DNA from: Patescibacteria group bacterium
Lineage (GTDB): Bacteria; Patescibacteriota; Minisyncoccia; Phycocordibacterales; Phycocordibacteraceae
Length of the DNA stretch: 46,658 nt
NCBI GenBank assembly: GCA_019752595.1
Contig: JAIELV010000001.1
Location: forward strand, 442,551-489,208
Direction: 5' to 3'
Under the pieces are notes generated by a model. It was not told the origin of the DNA. It made no database searches and worked only from the letters and a program-made list of their open reading frames with translations. The translations under genes were made by a program, and so were the position numbers. Of this stretch, positions 45,601-46,658 are shown piece by piece (the stretch's first letter is position 1; each line of letters starts with the position of its first letter).

Positions 45601-46026
45601 CTAATTTTTCTTTCTTAAAGAAAGTCCGATAAGAGAATAACTGACTATCACGTAGAGCGAGCTCACCCACTGAAACACTGACTCTGGAGACGGAATCGGA
45701 GAAACCCAACCTTGCGGCTCTGGCGTAAATATAAACAGAAGTGTAGCGAGCGGAACATACCAAATAGCAAATTTCCACCACCTTGAAAACGCATCCGGAA
45801 CAAAAAGTAACCCGACAAACACTAGTGCCAATGCCCCAAAACCGTAGTACATGGGATCACCTATCCGTTCAAAAAGTTGATGACAAGATGTGTCGAAAGT
45901 GTTTGTCTGAAGATCCGAATAGCATAAACCCAGTCCGTAGCTATTTGAAAACACATACCCTGCGATAAAGCCAAGAACTGAAACGACCAACAGCCAACCA
46001 GTCAGATTTTTCATTCCTTTTATCAT
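45601..46026 (-). CDS. Hypothetical membrane protein (141 aa)
   Basis: Four predicted hydrophobic stretches; no recognised family. Confidence 0.65.
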   Translation of the reverse strand: MIKGMKNLTGWLLVVSVLGFIAGYVFSNSYGLGLCYSDLQTNTFDTSCHQLFERIGDPMYYGFGALALVFVGLLFVPDAFSRWWKFAIWYVPLATLLFIFTPEPQGWVSPIPSPESVFQWVSSLYVIVSYSLIGLSLRKKN

Positions 46027-46658
46027 ATCGCGTTTTCAATCTGCTCGAGTAAATTAAGCACTTCCTGCGCATCAGTGGAGGAGATTTCGCCTTTCTCGCT
46101 CTTTTTTGCTATTTTCTTCTCAAGATTCATAACAGTCTTTGTGGCTTTTTTGTTTTTCTGTTTTCCAATCTTTTTTTCAATTCTATCGACGCGCTTCAAT
46201 AGTTCGCGTTTAAATTTCTCTGAGGCACTAAGATTCTGCACGACTGTCTTGAGATTTACTAAAAGTTCTGTGAGTGTCAGTACTTGCCCTTCTGCGGCAA
46301 CATATGTGTCTACTTGTCCGTCCGCATTCAAATCAATCTCTAGGTTTAGATTAGAAGAATCGTTCTCTATAACAAACGAGGCAAGAACGCCTTCAGATAC
46401 AGGCACATCAACGTAGGAAATAACTTCGCTGACCGTGTCATTCGAAATACGCTCTACATTTATAGTCGCTGTACCAGTGCCAGTGCCTTTAAATTTGAAA
46501 TTGTATGTGCCACCATCAGGCAGGATTACGTACTTTCCTTCCCCAAAAGAGAAATATTTACTTCCGGGAATTTCTTTTTTTGTGAACTGAATCTCAAGAT
46601 CAGAAATACTTTCATCAATACCAGTAAAGCGTCCTAAGTTGTCAAAAACTCCAAGTGT
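46023..46658 (-). CDS. Hypothetical secreted/surface protein, N-terminus beyond window
   Basis: Open frame extends to window end (...TLGVFDNLGRFTGIDESISDLEIQFTKKEIPG...) and includes the listed GTG-start ORF. Confidence 0.65.
   Translation of the reverse strand, partial: TLGVFDNLGRFTGIDESISDLEIQFTKKEIPGSKYFSFGEGKYVILPDGGTYNFKFKGTGTGTATINVERISNDTVSEVISYVDVPVSEGVLASFVIENDSSNLNLEIDLNADGQVDTYVAAEGQVLTLTELLVNLKTVVQNLSASEKFKRELLKRVDRIEKKIGKQKNKKATKTVMNLEKKIAKKSEKGEISSTDAQEVLNLLEQIENAI

Noticed and set aside
1-46658. CRISPR array, tRNA, rRNA, transposase
   Set aside because: Scanned for regularly spaced repeats, cloverleaf-like TTCRA arms and transposase motifs; nothing convincing was found by reading.

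Overview
The window looks like chromosomal sequence from a Candidate Phyla Radiation (Patescibacteria/Parcubacteria-like) bacterium. That taxonomic call is an inference from gene content and protein style; no rRNA or other marker was available. It is gene-dense, with most genes on the minus strand. I recognise: TPM/LemA/HtpX/LemA; groES-groEL with two small ORFs; secG; a peptide-ABC substrate-binding protein; RNase J; two HhH-GPD glycosylases (MutY-like and Nth-like); a Bcp-type peroxiredoxin; msrB-half MFS-msrA; a PurO-like IMP cyclohydrolase; an ABC exporter; a LUD protein; a cupredoxin; DsbB plus a thioredoxin-like partner; a DMT transporter; a TrmB-type regulator; typA; purine genes (purC, purM, purE, purK, purQ, purSL); a homocysteine S-methyltransferase-like gene; and a compact restriction-modification operon headed by a LexA/S24-type autocleaving repressor. 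The strongest unannotated signal is upstream of the homocysteine S-methyltransferase-like gene. It is a 28-codon leader ORF with 8 Met codons (MIYVAAGVMMAMMMGMRMRRLVLSSQKI), followed by competing antiterminator and terminator pairings. It looks like a methionine-sensing ribosome-mediated attenuator that may also control purKEMC. Other leads: a shared 21-23 bp palindrome upstream of two operons, loss of Fe-S cluster ligands in both glycosylases, a palindromic in-frame insertion in TypA, tandem structured repeats near 27.4 kb, and hairpins sharing a TTCGTGCGAAT core. No tRNA, rRNA or CRISPR array was recognised. All calls come from reading by eye, without database searches.
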